Shown: positions 38,916 to 55,664, counted from the first letter of the stretch. The stretch: 64,000 nt of DNA from Kofleriaceae bacterium (GCA_018057825.1 JAGPCY010000034.1:44965-108964); one strand, 5' to 3'. Made by a program: numbers and translations. The notes: generated by a model not told the origin, from the letters alone.

Positions 38916-39337
38916 AGCTTCTCGGTGCGCTGTCCGGCCTTGGCCCAGCCCATGATGCCGGCCGGCAGGACCTTGACGTCGGCGTGGCCCAGCGCGATCG
39001 CCCGCTTGGCCGCCTCGTGAGACGCGCTGCACTGCTCGTTGGCGCAGTAGAACACCAGCGGCTGGCGCTTGTCGGTCGGCAGCTCGGCGGCGCCGAAGGT
39101 CTCGTAGTCGGTCAAGAGCACCGCGCCGGGGATGAACCCGACGTCGCGCCGGGTCTTGTCGCCGTTGGCGTCGACCGGCTTGACCGCGGCCTTGGCGAGC
39201 TGGCCGGCCAGCTCGTCGACGGAGATCTCCTTGACCGCGGTGGCCTCGGCCTTGGCGGCCGGGGCCTTCTTCTCGCAGCCGGCGGCGCCGGCGGCGAGGG
39301 TGGCGAGGGACAGGACGACGACCCGGGTCAGGCGCAT
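38912..39337 (-). CDS. Rhodanese-domain lipoprotein
   Basis: The 141-residue protein has a signal peptide and lipobox (AAGAAGC, Cys21) followed by a rhodanese-like domain. The active-site loop CANEQCS gives catalytic Cys98 and a second Cys103. The loop and the MGWAKAG helix suggest a sulfur-transfer or redox role in the envelope. A TAGGCT hexamer lies 7 nt before the ATG. Its stop overlaps the start of cytoplasmic rsmE, which is unexpected. Confidence 0.87.
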   Translation of the reverse strand: MRLTRVVVLSLATLAAGAAGCEKKAPAAKAEATAVKEISVDELAGQLAKAAVKPVDANGDKTRRDVGFIPGAVLLTDYETFGAAELPTDKRQPLVFYCANEQCSASHEAAKRAIALGHADVKVLPAGIMGWAKAGQRTEKL

Positions 39338-39344
39338 GGCGGCT

Positions 39345-39350
39345 AGCCTA
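39345..39350 (-). promoter_or_regulatory. TANNNT -10 hexamer of the rhodanese-rsmE operon
   Basis: On the minus strand TAGGCT lies 7 nt before the ATG at 39337. Confidence 0.45.
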
Positions 39351-39395
39351 CCCAGCCGTCGACCGCGCGCAAGCCCGGCCGCGGTCGCGCCGCGG

Positions 39396-40370
<975 letters not shown>

Positions 40371-40376
40371 CGAGCG

Positions 40377-40382
40377 GTGCTA
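40377..40382 (-). promoter_or_regulatory. TANNNC -10-like hexamer of the epimerase gene
   Basis: On the minus strand TAGCAC lies 6 nt before the GTG at 40370. It matches the leaderless pattern except for the last base. Confidence 0.3.
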
Positions 40383-40414
40383 CCACGACCCCGGGGCTCG
40401 GTGCACGATGGCGC

Positions 40415-41277
40415 ATGGCCGACTCCCCCTCGCGCGCCGGCGAACGCCCCTCGGCGGCCGCCCCTCGCCCCCGGCGCTCGCGGTTGGCCGTGATCGCGCT
40501 CGCGGCGCTCGCGACCGTCGCCGTGCTCGCGCTGGCCGTGGTGATCGCGGTGATCGTCGACAAGCGCCTGACCACCGGCACCTGGCAGGCGCCGTCGGCC
40601 GCCGACTTCGTCCAGGTCGGCGACCGGGTGGCCGATCGCCTGGGCGTCGGCAGCCCACCGCCGGTGGCGCGGGTGATCTTCCTCGACCGCCGGCCGCGCA
40701 CGATCGGGCCGGGCACCGACGACGCGGCCGCGGGACGGTCGAGCGTGGTCGCCCACCAGGGCACCGCGACGCGCGCGCTGCCGGGCTGGAAGGGCTCGGA
40801 CAAGGCCTGGGGCCAGCTCGTGACCTGTGTGCAGAAGCTCTTCGCGCCCTTCGACGTCGTGGTCACCGATCAGCCGCCGAGCTCCGCCGATCACGTCCTG
40901 GTGGTGGTCGGTGGGCGGCCCAAGGACCTCGGGGTCAAGGACAGCCGGGTCGCCGGGCTCGCGCCCTTCTCCGGCGGCGTCATCCCGCGGGCGGTGGTGT
41001 TCGCCTTCGCCGCGACCCAGCGGCATCAGCCGCAGGCGGTGTGCGAGACCATCGGCATGGAGGTCGCGCACGCCTTCGGTCTCGACCACGCGTACCTGTG
41101 CAGCGACGTGATGAGCTACCTGAAGCCGTGCGGCAAGCGCGGCTTCGTCGATCGCGACGCCCGGTGCGGCGAGCACAAGCCGCGCGACTGCGCGGCCGGC
41201 GCCGGCCCGACGCAGAACTCCCATCGCCGCCTGCTCGCGGTGTTCGGACCGCGGCGCGCGACCGGCGCGCCCGCGGC

Positions 41278-41290
<13 letters not shown>
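40415..41290 (+). CDS. Membrane-anchored metzincin-like protein
   Basis: The 291-residue protein has a basic N terminus, one membrane helix (about residues 24-48) and an exported domain. Residues 215-235 read MEVAHAFGLDH then AYLCSDVMSY, which looks like a metzincin zinc site (HExxHxxGxxH plus a Met-turn) with the first His replaced by Met215. Glu216, His219, His225 and Met233 are kept. Several Cys residues flank the site. It may be an inactive or altered zinc peptidase; I cannot name a substrate. Its last 13 bp overlap the convergent uridine kinase gene. Confidence 0.72.
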
Positions 41291-41904
<614 letters not shown>

Positions 41905-41962
41905 CGCCGGGGTTCTCGCACGAACGCCGGCCCGGTGCCACCGGTCGCGGTCCCGGCGACCA

Positions 41963-44041
41963 TCACGGCAGCGCCGCCACGAGCTGGGCGGCGACCACCG
42001 GCGTGAACCGGGCCGGCAGCCGGCCGCGCAGGCGCACGGTGTCGCCGTCGCGCTCGACCGCGAGCTCGGGGAAGGCCTGGACGAGGAGCGGGTTCTTCTG
42101 CAGCTCGCCGAGCAGGCCGCGGGCCGCGACCTGGGCGCGATCGGCGCGGGCGCGATCGGGCGGGTACAGCGACAGCAAGCCAGCGACGCCGTCGTCGCCC
42201 AAGGTCAGGCGCAGCGTGAACGGATGGGCCAGCTCGCGGTTCTCGATCACGTCGGTGACCGCGGCCGCGGCGCCGACCATCCAGCCGGTGGCGTGGCGAT
42301 CGATCCGGGTGCCGATCTGATCGAGGGCGCTCGGGTTGGCGATCCGCGGCCGGACCCGCGCCGCCGCCGCCGCCACGTCGAGGACCCGGGTCGAGACCAG
42401 GAAGGTGCGGTCGTCGAGCCACGGCACCAGCACCGGGTCGCCGTCGGTCGGGATCGAGGTCAGCGGCGTGCCGTCGAGGCCGGGGCCACCGACCTGGCTC
42501 GGCGCGCCGGGTCGACCGGTGGCCAGGCAAGCCTCGACCTCGGCGCGCGACCACGGCCCGCTCACGATCAGCTCGTAGTCGCGGACGTCGGCCTCGGGGC
42601 GCTCGACCAGCGCCAGCGTCAACCAGTCGGCCTCCGCCCCGATCGGCAGGGCACACGCGCCGAGGAGCATCGCGCGCAGCGCGCCGAACAGCATCGAGTC
42701 GGTGCTGGTCAGCTTGCTGAGATCGGGCTCGGCGCGGAGCTCGGCCAACGACACGCCGACCGCGACGGTGGCGTCGGGGCTGTGGTGCAGGAGCGCGGTC
42801 GACAGCTTGCCGCGCAAGGCGTCGCGTCGCGCCGGGGTCAGGACGGCCGCGGTCAGGCGCGGCTCGACCGCGGCCACGCCGGCGTCGACCTCGACGCCGC
42901 CCGCCCAGGGATCGGCGCGGAGCTGGGCGGCCGCGGCCGGGGCGTCGCTGCGCTGGGTCCAGACGATCGCCGCCAAGGTGCCGGCGGCGGCCACGCCACC
43001 GAGCGCCGCGACCAGCGGCCAGCGTCGGCGCCGACGGGTCGGCGCGGTGGTTCGTCCGCGCTCGCCGGCGGCCGCCTCGCCGGTGGTGGCGGCGCCGCCG
43101 GGCTCGCGCCACGGCGTCGGGCCGGTCTTGCCGCCGGTGGTCCGCGGCGGCGGCGCCAGGCCAAACGTCGCGGCCGACGGGTTGTCGCGGGCGGTGATGC
43201 GCAGCGCTGCGCCCATGTCGGCCGCGGCGGCGGCTACGACGCGATCGCGCAGGGCGGCCACGTCGGGCGGGCGCTTGGCCGCCCGGGTCGACAGCGCGCG
43301 CGCGATCTCCTCGTCGAGGGCCGGCGGCACCTCGGCCACCTCGGCCAGGCGGGTCGGGTTCAGCCGCACATCGGGATCGACCGAGTCGACCCACGGGAGC
43401 TGCCCGGCGACCATCGCGTAGTAGGTCACCGCCAGCTCGTATACGTCGGTGGCGATCGAGGCCGGCTGGCCGAAGAACCGCTCGGGCGCCATGTACGCCG
43501 GCGTGCCCCGCACCTGCCCGGTCTCGGTCAGCGACGCCGCGCCGTCGGTCATGGCCTTGGCGATCCCGAAGTCGAGCAAGACCGCGTGCCACTCGCCGCC
43601 GCCCTCGACCAGCATGACGTTCTCGGGCTTGAGATCCCGGTGGACCAGCCCGGCGCGGTGCATGGCGGCGACCGCGTCGCAGAGCTGGGCGAACAGCGCG
43701 GTGGCCCGCGGCAGCGGCAGCGGCCCGTCGCGCAGGCGCTCGCCCAGGGTCACGCCCGGGAGCTGCTCCATCGCCAGGTACGGTCGCCCGTCAGGCAGGG
43801 TGCCGGCTGACAGGACCTTGACCACCCCGGGGTGGGCCATCTCCATGAGCAGCCGGGCCTCGTCGAGAAACCGGCGCCGCTCGCCGTCGGCCAGCTCGGA
43901 CCGCACGACCTTGAGCGCGATCGAGCGGTGGCCCCAGCGGGCGTCGTAAACCGTGGCCGAACCGCCCTGCCCCAGCACCCCGAGCAGGGTGAACTCGCCG
44001 AGCTCGGCGGGGTAAGCGGTCGCGCTGGGGGAGCCGGTCAC
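41963..44041 (-). CDS. Hanks-type Ser/Thr protein kinase with exported C-terminal domain
   Basis: The kinase domain (residues ~16-285) is intact: glycine loop GQGGSATVY, Lys44, HRDLKPEN with Asp136, DFGIAKA and GTPAYMAPE. A Pro/Thr/Arg-rich linker leads to a single membrane helix (WPLVAALGGVAAAGTLAAIVW) and a ~300-residue outer domain that I do not recognise, likely a sensor. The GTG at 44041 is my choice; an in-frame ATG at 44113 would add 24 residues with weak codon character. It is divergent from a NarL-type response regulator. Confidence 0.92.
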   Translation of the reverse strand: MTGSPSATAYPAELGEFTLLGVLGQGGSATVYDARWGHRSIALKVVRSELADGERRRFLDEARLLMEMAHPGVVKVLSAGTLPDGRPYLAMEQLPGVTLGERLRDGPLPLPRATALFAQLCDAVAAMHRAGLVHRDLKPENVMLVEGGGEWHAVLLDFGIAKAMTDGAASLTETGQVRGTPAYMAPERFFGQPASIATDVYELAVTYYAMVAGQLPWVDSVDPDVRLNPTRLAEVAEVPPALDEEIARALSTRAAKRPPDVAALRDRVVAAAAADMGAALRITARDNPSAATFGLAPPPRTTGGKTGPTPWREPGGAATTGEAAAGERGRTTAPTRRRRRWPLVAALGGVAAAGTLAAIVWTQRSDAPAAAAQLRADPWAGGVEVDAGVAAVEPRLTAAVLTPARRDALRGKLSTALLHHSPDATVAVGVSLAELRAEPDLSKLTSTDSMLFGALRAMLLGACALPIGAEADWLTLALVERPEADVRDYELIVSGPWSRAEVEACLATGRPGAPSQVGGPGLDGTPLTSIPTDGDPVLVPWLDDRTFLVSTRVLDVAAAAARVRPRIANPSALDQIGTRIDRHATGWMVGAAAAVTDVIENRELAHPFTLRLTLGDDGVAGLLSLYPPDRARADRAQVAARGLLGELQKNPLLVQAFPELAVERDGDTVRLRGRLPARFTPVVAAQLVAALP

Positions 44042-44055
44042 GGTTTCCGTCGACG

Positions 44056-44083
44056 AGTGTAGCGATCTGCGCGGCGCGATCAA
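44056..44083 (-). promoter_or_regulatory. Candidate promoter of the Ser/Thr kinase gene
   Basis: On the minus strand TTGATC (44078-44083) and TACACT (44056-44061) are 16 bp apart, 14 nt before the GTG at 44041. This predicts a leader of only a few nucleotides and supports that start. Confidence 0.4.
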
Positions 44084-44191
44084 CGGTCCGGCGCTCCCCG
44101 TGGGCTTCCCCATGGCTAACCGTGGGGCGGCGGCCTCGGGCGTCCTACGTGGTACCTTGCGCCTCGCATTGAGCGTTCTTCGGAGTACCCC

Positions 44192-44815
44192 ATGATCCGC
44201 GTCGTCCTCGCCGAAGACCACACCCTGATCCGAGAAGCCCTGGCCAAGATGCTGACCGCCTCGCGGCGCATCGAAGTGGTCGGCCAGGCCGCGACTGGCA
44301 CCGAGGCCCTGGAGGCGGTCACGCGCCTCCAGCCCGACGTCCTCCTCCTCGACGTCACGATGCCGGAGAAAGACGGCATGCAGACCCTGGCCGAGATGGC
44401 CGGCCTGTCGGTGCCGACCAAGGCCATCATCCTGACCATGCACGAGGACGAAGCCCACGGCGTGCGGGCGATCCGCAGCGGCGCCGCCGGCTACGTCAAG
44501 AAGTCGGCCAACCTCGACGAGCTCCTGGCCGCGATCGAGAAGGTCCACCGCGGCGAGCGGGTGGTGCCAGAGGAGGTCGAGGCCGCGCTGGGCAAGAAGC
44601 GCAGCGACCATCCGGCCCAGGTGCTGTCGTCCCGCGAGTTCCAGGTGATGGAGCACCTGGCCCTGGGCAAGACCAACCGCGAGATCGCCGAGATGCTGTC
44701 GATCAGCGTGAAGACCGTCGACACCCACCGCGGCCATGTGCTGAAGAAGCTCCGGCTGCGCAACAACTCGGACATCACCCGGTTCGCGATCCAGCACGGC
44801 CTCATGCCGGTGTGA
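44192..44815 (+). CDS. NarL/FixJ-family response regulator
   Basis: The 207-residue protein has a receiver domain with the acidic pair Glu8-Asp9, phospho-acceptor Asp54 in LLLDVTMPEKDG and a conserved Lys in YVKKSA, then a LuxR-type helix-turn-helix (LSSREFQVMEHLALGKTNREIAEMLSIS). It is a transcription factor controlled by phosphorylation. CGGAG lies 7 nt before the ATG. No histidine kinase is in the window; the divergent Ser/Thr kinase is a neighbour, but a link is unproven. Confidence 0.94.
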   Translation: MIRVVLAEDHTLIREALAKMLTASRRIEVVGQAATGTEALEAVTRLQPDVLLLDVTMPEKDGMQTLAEMAGLSVPTKAIILTMHEDEAHGVRAIRSGAAGYVKKSANLDELLAAIEKVHRGERVVPEEVEAALGKKRSDHPAQVLSSREFQVMEHLALGKTNREIAEMLSISVKTVDTHRGHVLKKLRLRNNSDITRFAIQHGLMPV

Positions 44816-44825
44816 TCGGCGCGGC

Positions 44826-45935
44826 TCACCGCGGGCGGCGGACCGGCTGGACCCAGGCCTGGGCGCCGTCGGCCCGGGTGACCGTGGCGCGGACGTAGCT
44901 GCCGGCCGGTGGGATCGGGTGGCGGGCCAGCGGACCGGGGTGACGCGCGACCACCGCGCCGTCGACGACGAAGTCGATCGTGTGGCCGGCCGGATCGCCG
45001 GCGACCTCGACCACCAGGTCGTCGCCGTAGGCCGCGGCCCGCGCCAGGGTCACGCCGGTCGAGGCGTAGAACCGCCCCGCCGCCAGCGCGCCGATGATCG
45101 CGTCGGCGTCGCGCGCGGCGTCGACCATGACCCAGCCGCCGCCGGCCGGGTACTTGCCATGGCCGTCGTAGCTGTGGGCGTCGTCGGAGGCCACCGCCCA
45201 CACGGTCGCGCCAGCGCCCAGGGCCAGGTCCCACTGCGCCTCGAGGCCGGGATGCTCGGGGTCGCCGACGTTCCAGCGCGTGAACTGGACGTTGGCCAGC
45301 TCGAACAGGACCACGCCGTCGGCGGCCAGCGCGCCCAGGAGGTCCGGCGTCAGGCCCCAGTGCCAGCCCGGGTGGTTGAGCTGGGCCAGCCCGCCGAGGG
45401 TCGCGGTGGCGGCCAGCGCGGCGGCGTACATCGCCCGTCGGGTGGTCGCGGCGCGGTCGGCCCAGGCCAGCTTGCCGTCGGGACGACCGGTCACGCCCAG
45501 GGCGTTGACGTGGATCCGGCACTTGCCGCCGGGCGGCGGCGGCGGCGCGTCGCAGGCCGCCGGGTTGTACGTCAGCTCGATCCCGGCCAGGACCAGGGGC
45601 GCGGCGGGATCGTCGTCGGTGGCGAGCCGCCCGAGGCCGGCCGGCGCGACGGTGGTGACCCGGTTGTGGTCGGTCAGGACGAAGAAGTCGTAGCCGTGAT
45701 CGCGGTACCACGCGATCACCGCGGCCGGGTCGGTGGTCGAGTCGCCCGACGGCGCGGCGTGGACGTGGGTCGAGCCGCGCAGCCAGCGCGGCGGGGGCGG
45801 CAGCGGCGGCGGTGCGGCGATCGCGATGGCGTCGGGGCCGGCGTCGATCGGCGGCGGCGGCGCCGGCTCGCTCGGACGCGGCGCTCCCGCGCAGGCGGCC
45901 AGGACGGCCAGCGCGGTGACCCGGGCCGCGATCAC
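44826..45935 (-). CDS. PHP-domain lipoprotein
   Basis: The 369-residue protein has a signal peptide and lipobox (LAVLAACAG, Cys16) and a PHP-type metallo-hydrolase domain. Metal-ligand motifs are THVHA, LTDHNRV, LNHPGWHWG and SDDAHS. It probably cleaves a phosphodiester or related bond in the envelope; the target is unknown. A GTG start at 45935 overlaps the stop of the sulfatase-like gene (GTGA). Confidence 0.85.
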   Translation of the reverse strand: MIAARVTALAVLAACAGAPRPSEPAPPPPIDAGPDAIAIAAPPPLPPPPRWLRGSTHVHAAPSGDSTTDPAAVIAWYRDHGYDFFVLTDHNRVTTVAPAGLGRLATDDDPAAPLVLAGIELTYNPAACDAPPPPPGGKCRIHVNALGVTGRPDGKLAWADRAATTRRAMYAAALAATATLGGLAQLNHPGWHWGLTPDLLGALAADGVVLFELANVQFTRWNVGDPEHPGLEAQWDLALGAGATVWAVASDDAHSYDGHGKYPAGGGWVMVDAARDADAIIGALAAGRFYASTGVTLARAAAYGDDLVVEVAGDPAGHTIDFVVDGAVVARHPGPLARHPIPPAGSYVRATVTRADGAQAWVQPVRRPR

Positions 45936-48167
45936 GGCGCGCGCTCGAGGAGCTCGGCGGCGCCGGGCGCGAGGTTGGTCACCACGCCCATCGTCCGCTT
46001 GTGCCAGCGGGTCCGGGTCGCGAGGAAGAGCCCCAGTGCGTCGGTCAGGAGCCGCCGCACCGCCGGCCGGCTGGCCGACTGGTCGATCCGCTCGTCGGGA
46101 TCGCCGACCACGTCGAGGGTGGTCGGCACCCCGCGCTTGCCGACCTTGAGCTTCCACCGCCCGACCCGCATGGCGTGGGCGTACTCGAACTGCGAGGCGT
46201 AGGACGGCCGCGCCCAGCCGCGCCCGACCCCGGCGGCCAGGGGCGCCAAGGGCTGGCCCTGCAGCGTCGCCGGCACCGGCGCGCCGATGGCCTCGAGGAG
46301 CGTGGGCAGGATGTCGACCTGATCGACGCCCTCGTCGACCACCGCCGGCGCGATCCGCGGCGGATAGCGGACCAGGAGCGGGACCCGGACCAGGGTGTCG
46401 CGCAGCGAGCCGCCGTGACCGCAGCGGCCGTCCTCGAACAGCTCCTCGCCATGATCGGCGGTGACGATGAGCAGGGTCTCATCCCAGATCCCCAGGCGCT
46501 CGAGCTCGGCCACCAGCTCGCCCAGCCGCTCGTCGTGATAGCTGACCGCCGAGTCGTAGATCGCGCGCAGCCGCTCGATGTCGGCCGGCGGCGGGATCTT
46601 CGAGCACCCCATCTCGCCCTTCTTGATCCCGAGCTCGAACATCGTGCCGTGGGTCTGGAACGGGCCGCGGTACGACGGCGACGAGTAGCGATCGATCCAT
46701 GGCTTGCGCGCGATCCACGGGCCGTGGGTGTCGACGGTGCCGAGGAACAGGAGCGTCGGTCGATCCTTGCGCGCCGCCATCCGCGCCAGCGCCGCCTTGA
46801 CCACCTGGGCGCCGGGCAGGACGCCGTTGACCACGCCCTTCTCGCGCATCATGTTGCGGAACTCGACGAAGCCGCGGGCGTAGCCGCCGCCCTCGGTGAC
46901 GAACCCGTTGCCGGTGACCGCGATCGGCTCGAGCCCGGCGGCCGCGACCAGCTCGCCCAGGACCGGCAGCTCGCGCGGGATCCGCCAGCTCCCGCCGTCG
47001 CCGGCCAGCCGGACGTTGTGGACCGCCGGGACCATCCCGGTCCACAGGCTGGCGTGGGAGGTCTGCGACTCGTTGCCGTGGGTGTAGTACTGACGGAACA
47101 CCGCCGACGACAGCGCGAGCTTCTCGAAGTTCGGCACCTCGGCGCGGGCCCCGGGCTGAAAGATCCGGACCCGATCGGCGCGGAGCGCGTCCATGATCCA
47201 GAGGACGACGTAGCGAGCCGGCGGCCCGGACGGCGGCGGGTCGAGGGGCGGGCCGGCGATGGTGATGCGCGGCTCGGCCATCGTGGCGCGCCGGCAGTCG
47301 CGGGCGGTCACGCTCAGGCGCACCGGGCGATCGCCGACCGCGTCGAGGGCGATCCGATCCTGGCCGCCGCCGAGGAGCCCGCCGGCCCGGGTGCCGTCGT
47401 CGGTGCGGGCGTCGACCTCGACCCGGCACGGCCCGTCGACGGCGGCCACCAGGTGGGCCCCGGGCGGCAGGTGGACGTACCAGGCCAGCCCGGCGCCGTC
47501 GTCGAGGGTGAGGGTGCGCGCGGCGCCGTCCCAGGCGGCGCGGGCCAGCGGATCGTCGTCCTTGCTCGCGACCGCGGCGTCGGCGGTGACCCGCAGCGCG
47601 GCCAGGGCCACCGGCGCATCGAAGACGATCGCGTTCTCGCCCGCTCGCCAGGTGCCGGGTGGGGTCGCGACCGGATACCAGGCGTCGCCGACCGCGGCGG
47701 CGATGCGGGCCACGGTGCGGGTGCCGATGCGGATGGGGATCGTGGTCGGGCGCTCGACGACCAGCCGGACGGTGAGGCCGGTGGCGGCGGCGGCCTGGGC
47801 CTCGGTCAACGGCACCTCGATCGAGCCGCCGCGGGCGGCCACCGCCACCCGCTGGCCGAGCACGACCCGCCGCAGCTTCCACCGCGGCGCCGGCAGGTCG
47901 AAGCGGGTGTAGCGCGCGAAGCCGATCGAGCCGGCGTCGATCGCGAGATCGCCGTCGACCACGCGGTGGGCGGTCAAGAGGTTATCGCCGAGCGCGAATA
48001 CCGCGCGCTCGTCGCGGGGCGGCGCGGCGGGCGCGGCGTCGACGGCCGTCGGCGCGGGCGCGGCGTCGACCGGGACCGCGGCGGCGAGCCCGGCGTCGGG
48101 CGGCGGGGCCGCGCGCTTGCCGCCGCCACAGGCCAGCCCAACCGCCAGCGCGGCAGCGATCCAGACC

Positions 48168-48193
<26 letters not shown>
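45932..48193 (-). CDS. Sulfatase-like lipoprotein (alkaline phosphatase superfamily)
   Basis: Starting from the TTG at 48193, the protein (753 aa) has a perfect lipoprotein signal (Arg-rich, then WIAAALAVGLAC with Cys22). An N-terminal beta-rich region of ~310 residues precedes a sulfatase/phosphodiesterase domain: VVLWIMDALRADRV (metal site), SHASLWTGM, TVDTHGPW and VTADHGEELFEDGRCGHGGSL. At the formylglycine position it has Ser376 in a S-Q-T-S-H context instead of C/S-x-P-x-R, so maturation is uncertain. No ATG or GTG start is near the signal peptide. It overlaps the end of tex by 26 bp and is coupled to the PHP gene. Confidence 0.85.
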
Positions 48194-50954
<2,761 letters not shown>

Positions 50955-50968
50955 GGCGAGGGGGCGCG

Positions 50969-50974
50969 AACCTA
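50969..50974 (-). promoter_or_regulatory. TANNNT -10 hexamer of tex
   Basis: On the minus strand TAGGTT lies 14 nt before the ATG at 50954, which would leave a leader of about 5-8 nt. Confidence 0.35.
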
Positions 50975-51011
50975 GCCCCGACCCCCCGGGCGCGCAACCA
51001 CGGCGACGTGG

Positions 51012-51017
51012 TACCAC
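51012..51017 (+). promoter_or_regulatory. TANNNC -10-like hexamer of the dienelactone hydrolase gene
   Basis: TACCAC lies 6 nt before the ATG at 51024. Confidence 0.3.
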
Positions 51018-51023
51018 CGGGCG

Positions 51024-51806
51024 ATGGGGTCGAGCGAGCTGCCCGGCTACACCCGCCGCGCCATCACCGGAGCCGGGTTCACCCGCGACGTCTACGTCGC
51101 TGGCGCCGGTCCCGCGGTCGTGATCATGCACGAGGTCCCGGGCCTCCATCCCGGGGTCCTCGACTTCGCGGCGCGCGTCCGGCAGCGCGGGCTGTCCACG
51201 TATCTACCGTCGCTGATCGGCCAGCCCGGTCGGCCGATGACCGGGCACTACACCGCGGCGTCCCTGGCCAAGGTCTGCGTCGCCCGCGAGTTCGCCACCT
51301 GGGCCACCGGCACCACCAGCCCGATCGTCGCGTGGCTGCGCCACCTGGCCGCGATCGCCCACGACGAGGGCGGCGGCCCTGGGGTCGGCGCGGTCGGAAT
51401 GTGCCTGACCGGCGGGTTCGCGCTGGCGATGGCCCAGGATGACCGGATGATCGCGCCGGTCCTGTCGCAGCCGTCCTTGCCGCTGCCGGTGACCGCGCGC
51501 CACCGCGCCGACCTCGGCCTCGATCCCGCCGCCTGCGCCCGGGTCGCCGCCCGCGACCTCGACGTGCTCGGCCTGCGCTTCACCGGCGATCCGCTGGTGC
51601 CCGCCGAGCGCTTCGCCGCCCTGCGCGCGCTCCTGGGCGAGCGCTTCCTCGCCGTCGAGATCGACTCGTCGCCGGGCAACCCCCACGGCCTGCGGCGCCT
51701 GGCCCACTCGGTCCTGACCCACGATCTGGTCGATCGACCCGGGCACCCGACCCGGGTCGCCCTCGACACCGTCCTCGACTTCTTGACCGCGCGCCTGCGG
51801 CCGTAA
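51024..51806 (+). CDS. Dienelactone hydrolase-family protein
   Basis: The 260-residue alpha/beta hydrolase has the nucleophile Cys127 in GAVGMCLTGGFAL, typical of dienelactone hydrolases rather than Ser esterases. VVIMHEVPGLHP carries the oxyanion region. The later TGDPLVPAERF and SSPGNPHG segments supply the Asp and His. It likely opens a lactone or cleaves an ester in the cytoplasm; the substrate is unknown. Hexamer array 6 starts 6 bp after its stop. Confidence 0.9.
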   Translation: MGSSELPGYTRRAITGAGFTRDVYVAGAGPAVVIMHEVPGLHPGVLDFAARVRQRGLSTYLPSLIGQPGRPMTGHYTAASLAKVCVAREFATWATGTTSPIVAWLRHLAAIAHDEGGGPGVGAVGMCLTGGFALAMAQDDRMIAPVLSQPSLPLPVTARHRADLGLDPAACARVAARDLDVLGLRFTGDPLVPAERFAALRALLGERFLAVEIDSSPGNPHGLRRLAHSVLTHDLVDRPGHPTRVALDTVLDFLTARLRP

Positions 51807-51812
51807 CGAGCA

Positions 51813-51998
<186 letters not shown>

Positions 51999-52035
51999 TG
52001 GGAATAGCCCCCACCGCTCGCGCGTTGCGCGGCCG

Positions 52036-53113
52036 ATGGGGCGCACCCTGCTCGCTCTCGCGTGTCTGGCCGGCGTGGCCTGCACCGCGCCGGTGCGGCC
52101 GCGCTCCGAGCCGCTGCCCCACGACGCCTACGTCTGGCAACGAGCGTGGACCGGAGCCGTGCGCGCCGCCGCCGCCGCGCCGCCCGACGCGATCGGGGCG
52201 CTGCGGGTCCTCGCGGTCGAGTTCGATCGCGGCGGCGCCCACTGGCCCGCGGTCGACCTGGCGGCGCTGACCGCCAGCCGCCGCCCGGTGGTGCTGGTGG
52301 CCCGGATCGACGGCCGGCGCCGCCCCGAGGAGCTGCCCCGGCGCGACTTGATCGCCGCTGCCGCGCGCTGGCAGGCCGCCGGGGTCGCGGTGCGCGGCCT
52401 CGAGATCGACTTCGACTGCGCCACCGGGCAGCTCGCCGACTACGCGCGCTGGCTCGTCGAGGCCCGGCCCCCGGCGCCGCTGGGCTGGTCGATCACCGCG
52501 CTGCCGACCTGGGCCGACAGCCGCGCGCTGCCGGCGGTCGCCGCGGCGGTCGACGAGCTCGTCGTGCAGGTCCACGCGGTGCGCGCCCCGGCGATCTTCA
52601 CGGCGGCGACCGCGCGCCGCGAGCTGCGGCGGTTCGCCGCCGCCGTCGCGCCACGCCCCCTGCGGGTCGCGCTGCCGACCTACGACGCCTGGGTCGCCGG
52701 CGCCCTGCGGCGGAGCGATCCGCTCGAGGTCGCGAGCTTCGTCCGCTGGCTCGAGACCACCGCCGCGCCACCGATCGCCGGGGTGGTGTGGTTCCGCCTG
52801 CCCGTCCTAGGCGATGACCGCGCCTGGTCGTCGACCACGCTGGCCGCGGTGATCGCCGGCGCGCCGCTGGCTCCCGCGTTGACCGCGGCCGTCGCCCCGG
52901 CCGGCGCCGAGCGCTTCGACGTGGTGCTGGTCAACCGCGGCACCATCGCCGCGCCCTGGCCCGATCTGACCCTGACCGGCGCCGACCTGCGCGCCGAGCT
53001 GGTGGGCGGCTACCGCCTCGCCGCCGACCATCGCTACCTCGCGCCGGGACGCACCCTCGCGCCCGGCGCCCGCGCCGTCGTCGGCTGGGCGACGGGGAAA
53101 GACGTGATCGTCC

Positions 53114-53127
<14 letters not shown>
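52036..53127 (+). CDS. DUF3142-type lipoprotein
   Basis: The 363-residue protein has a signal peptide and lipobox (LAGVAC, Cys16). The body contains VRGLEIDFDCATGQLADYARWL, which recalls glycoside-hydrolase-like barrels of the DUF3142 family, and a C-terminal beta-rich part (residues ~280-363). Function is unknown; a carbohydrate-binding or -cleaving role would fit the fold. Its end overlaps the next gene by 14 bp, so the two are translated together. Confidence 0.82.
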
Positions 53128-55204
<2,077 letters not shown>

Positions 55205-55621
55205 TCACGACGGCGCGCGGGGTGCGCCTAGACGTCGGGTCAGGAGGCGCTCGACCTTGGCGGTCGCGCGCTGGGTGCCGTCGCATTGCCGGACCGTCAG
55301 GCGATCGCCGTCGCGCCGGGCCATGACGATCAGGCGCTCGCCGGCGGTCAGGCCACGGCCGCACGAGGTCGGGCTGTCATGGATCGAGACCGTCGTGCCG
55401 ACCTGGCCCTTCCACACCCGGTCGACGGCGACCGTGCCAACCACCCCGCGACCGACCGCCGGCGCGTCGACCGCGGTCACGGTGCCGACGAAGACCACGT
55501 CGGCGCCGGCCGCGGCCTTGGCCGGAGCCGGCGGCCGACATCGGCAGGCGTCGGCGACCGGCGGCGCGATCACCAGGGCGACGATCATGGCGAGGGGGGC
55601 GACGAGCCAGCGACCGGTCAT
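55205..55621 (-). CDS. Secreted TIMP/NTR-like protein
   Basis: The 138-residue protein has a signal peptide ending at ADACRCRPP. The mature part starts with C-R-C and includes FVGTVTAV, VDRVWKGQVG, SCGRGLTAGERLIV and a late QCDGT Cys, which matches the netrin-like fold of tissue-inhibitor-of-metalloproteinase-like bacterial proteins. Role unknown; binding or inhibition of a protease is possible. The ATG at 55621 has no Shine-Dalgarno site. Confidence 0.8.
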   Translation of the reverse strand: MTGRWLVAPLAMIVALVIAPPVADACRCRPPAPAKAAAGADVVFVGTVTAVDAPAVGRGVVGTVAVDRVWKGQVGTTVSIHDSPTSCGRGLTAGERLIVMARRDGDRLTVRQCDGTQRATAKVERLLTRRLGAPRAPS

Positions 55622-55664
55622 GCCTCGAGTGTCACCGACGCGGCGCCAGGTGTCGCGCCCGTGG

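Noticed and set aside
44042..44113. Upstream ATG for the Ser/Thr kinase
   Set aside because: The added 24 codons have poor codon character and a promoter-like TTGATC/TACACT pair lies within them; kept only as an alternative.
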